A stretch of 14,895 nucleotides of DNA from an uncultured Erysipelotrichaceae bacterium (GTDB lineage Bacteria; Bacillota_I; Bacilli_A; Erysipelotrichales; Erysipelotrichaceae), in contig CALNCD010000102.1 of the NCBI GenBank assembly GCA_937874965.1, positions 1 through 14,895 on the forward strand. The letters are read 5' to 3'. The position numbers and the translations under genes are program-made. Position 1 is the stretch's first letter, and the number at the start of each line of letters is the position of its first letter. A model generated the notes under the pieces. It was not told the DNA's origin. It saw only the letters and a program-made list of their open reading frames with translations, and ran no database searches. Of the stretch, positions 14,841 to 14,895 are shown piece by piece.

Positions 14841-14895
14841 AGGAACACATATGACAAAAGAAGAAGTCATTATTCGGATAAAAGAAACAGCAATC
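14841..14895 (+). repeat. Right arm of a 55-base perfect terminal inverted repeat
   Basis: Exact reverse complement of bases 1-55. The base before it (A at 14840) differs from the left copy (G), which marks the inner boundary of the identity. Confidence 0.97.
14851..14895 (+). CDS. Partial gene: same N-terminus as the left-edge gene, runs off the right edge
   Basis: ATG 14851 is followed by 15 codons identical in DNA and protein to those at 45-1 on the minus strand, with AAAGGA just upstream. The peptide resembles the N-terminus of KDPG/KHG-type aldolases. Unlike the left copy, which follows the EIIA gene, this copy starts its own transcription unit, divergent from the LevR-like regulator. 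It would be expected to be the first gene of a unit under that regulator's control (inference). Confidence 0.5.
   Translation, partial: MTKEEVIIRIKETAI

Noticed and set aside
1..14895. Transposon or integron bounded by terminal inverted repeats
   Set aside because: The repeats are coding starts that point outward, there is no transposase or integrase inside, and 14.8 kb of ordinary metabolic genes lies between them.

Overview
The window reads as a carbohydrate-catabolism locus from a Bacillota (Firmicutes) bacterium. The evidence is moderately AT-rich DNA, strong AGGAGG-type ribosome binding sites, sigma-A-like promoters, a consensus CcpA cre site, a mannose-family PTS, and RpiR and LevR/PRD-type regulators. 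The genus cannot be fixed from sequence alone. No tRNA, rRNA, CRISPR array, insertion sequence, integrase or phage gene is visible.

Layout, right to left along the minus strand. (1) A PTS operon runs from a sigma-A-like promoter near 7400 to the left edge. Its order is IIC, IID, Zn-alcohol dehydrogenase, class II aldolase, two tandem D-2-hydroxyacid dehydrogenases, KDPG-type aldolase, IIB, IIA, then the first 15 codons of another gene that leaves the window. (2) A second unit at 10904-7729 encodes an iron-type alcohol dehydrogenase, an AEC-family carrier and a second medium-chain dehydrogenase, and ends at a strong rho-independent terminator (7642-7696). (3) An RpiR/SIS regulator (11840-10992) lies upstream of unit 2. 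(4) A small two-helix membrane protein is the only complete plus-strand gene (11913-12230). (5) A 788-aa LevR-like regulator (14608-12242) has lost key residues in its AAA+ P-loop and EIIA-like domain. (6) Divergent from it, a plus-strand gene starts at 14851 and leaves the window on the right.

How the genes may work together (inference): the PTS imports and phosphorylates a sugar or sugar derivative, and the Zn-dehydrogenase changes its oxidation state. Two mechanistically different aldolases (Zn class II, and Schiff-base KDPG type) then cleave intermediates. The 2-hydroxyacid dehydrogenases and the iron-type alcohol dehydrogenase could reduce the resulting 2-keto acid and aldehyde to recycle NADH, and the AEC carrier could move an organic acid. 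The substrate is not identifiable from the window.

The most striking structural signal is that the first 55 bases are the exact reverse complement of the last 55. Both encode the same ribosome binding site and 15-residue N-terminus, pointing outwards, and this N-terminus resembles the KDPG-type aldolase inside the window. Either a nearly identical gene flanks the locus in inverted orientation, or the window is an assembly contig broken at a shared k-mer. The two ideas are compatible: an inverted gene pair would break an assembly in this way, and it would also be a substrate for a roughly 14.8-kb inversion.
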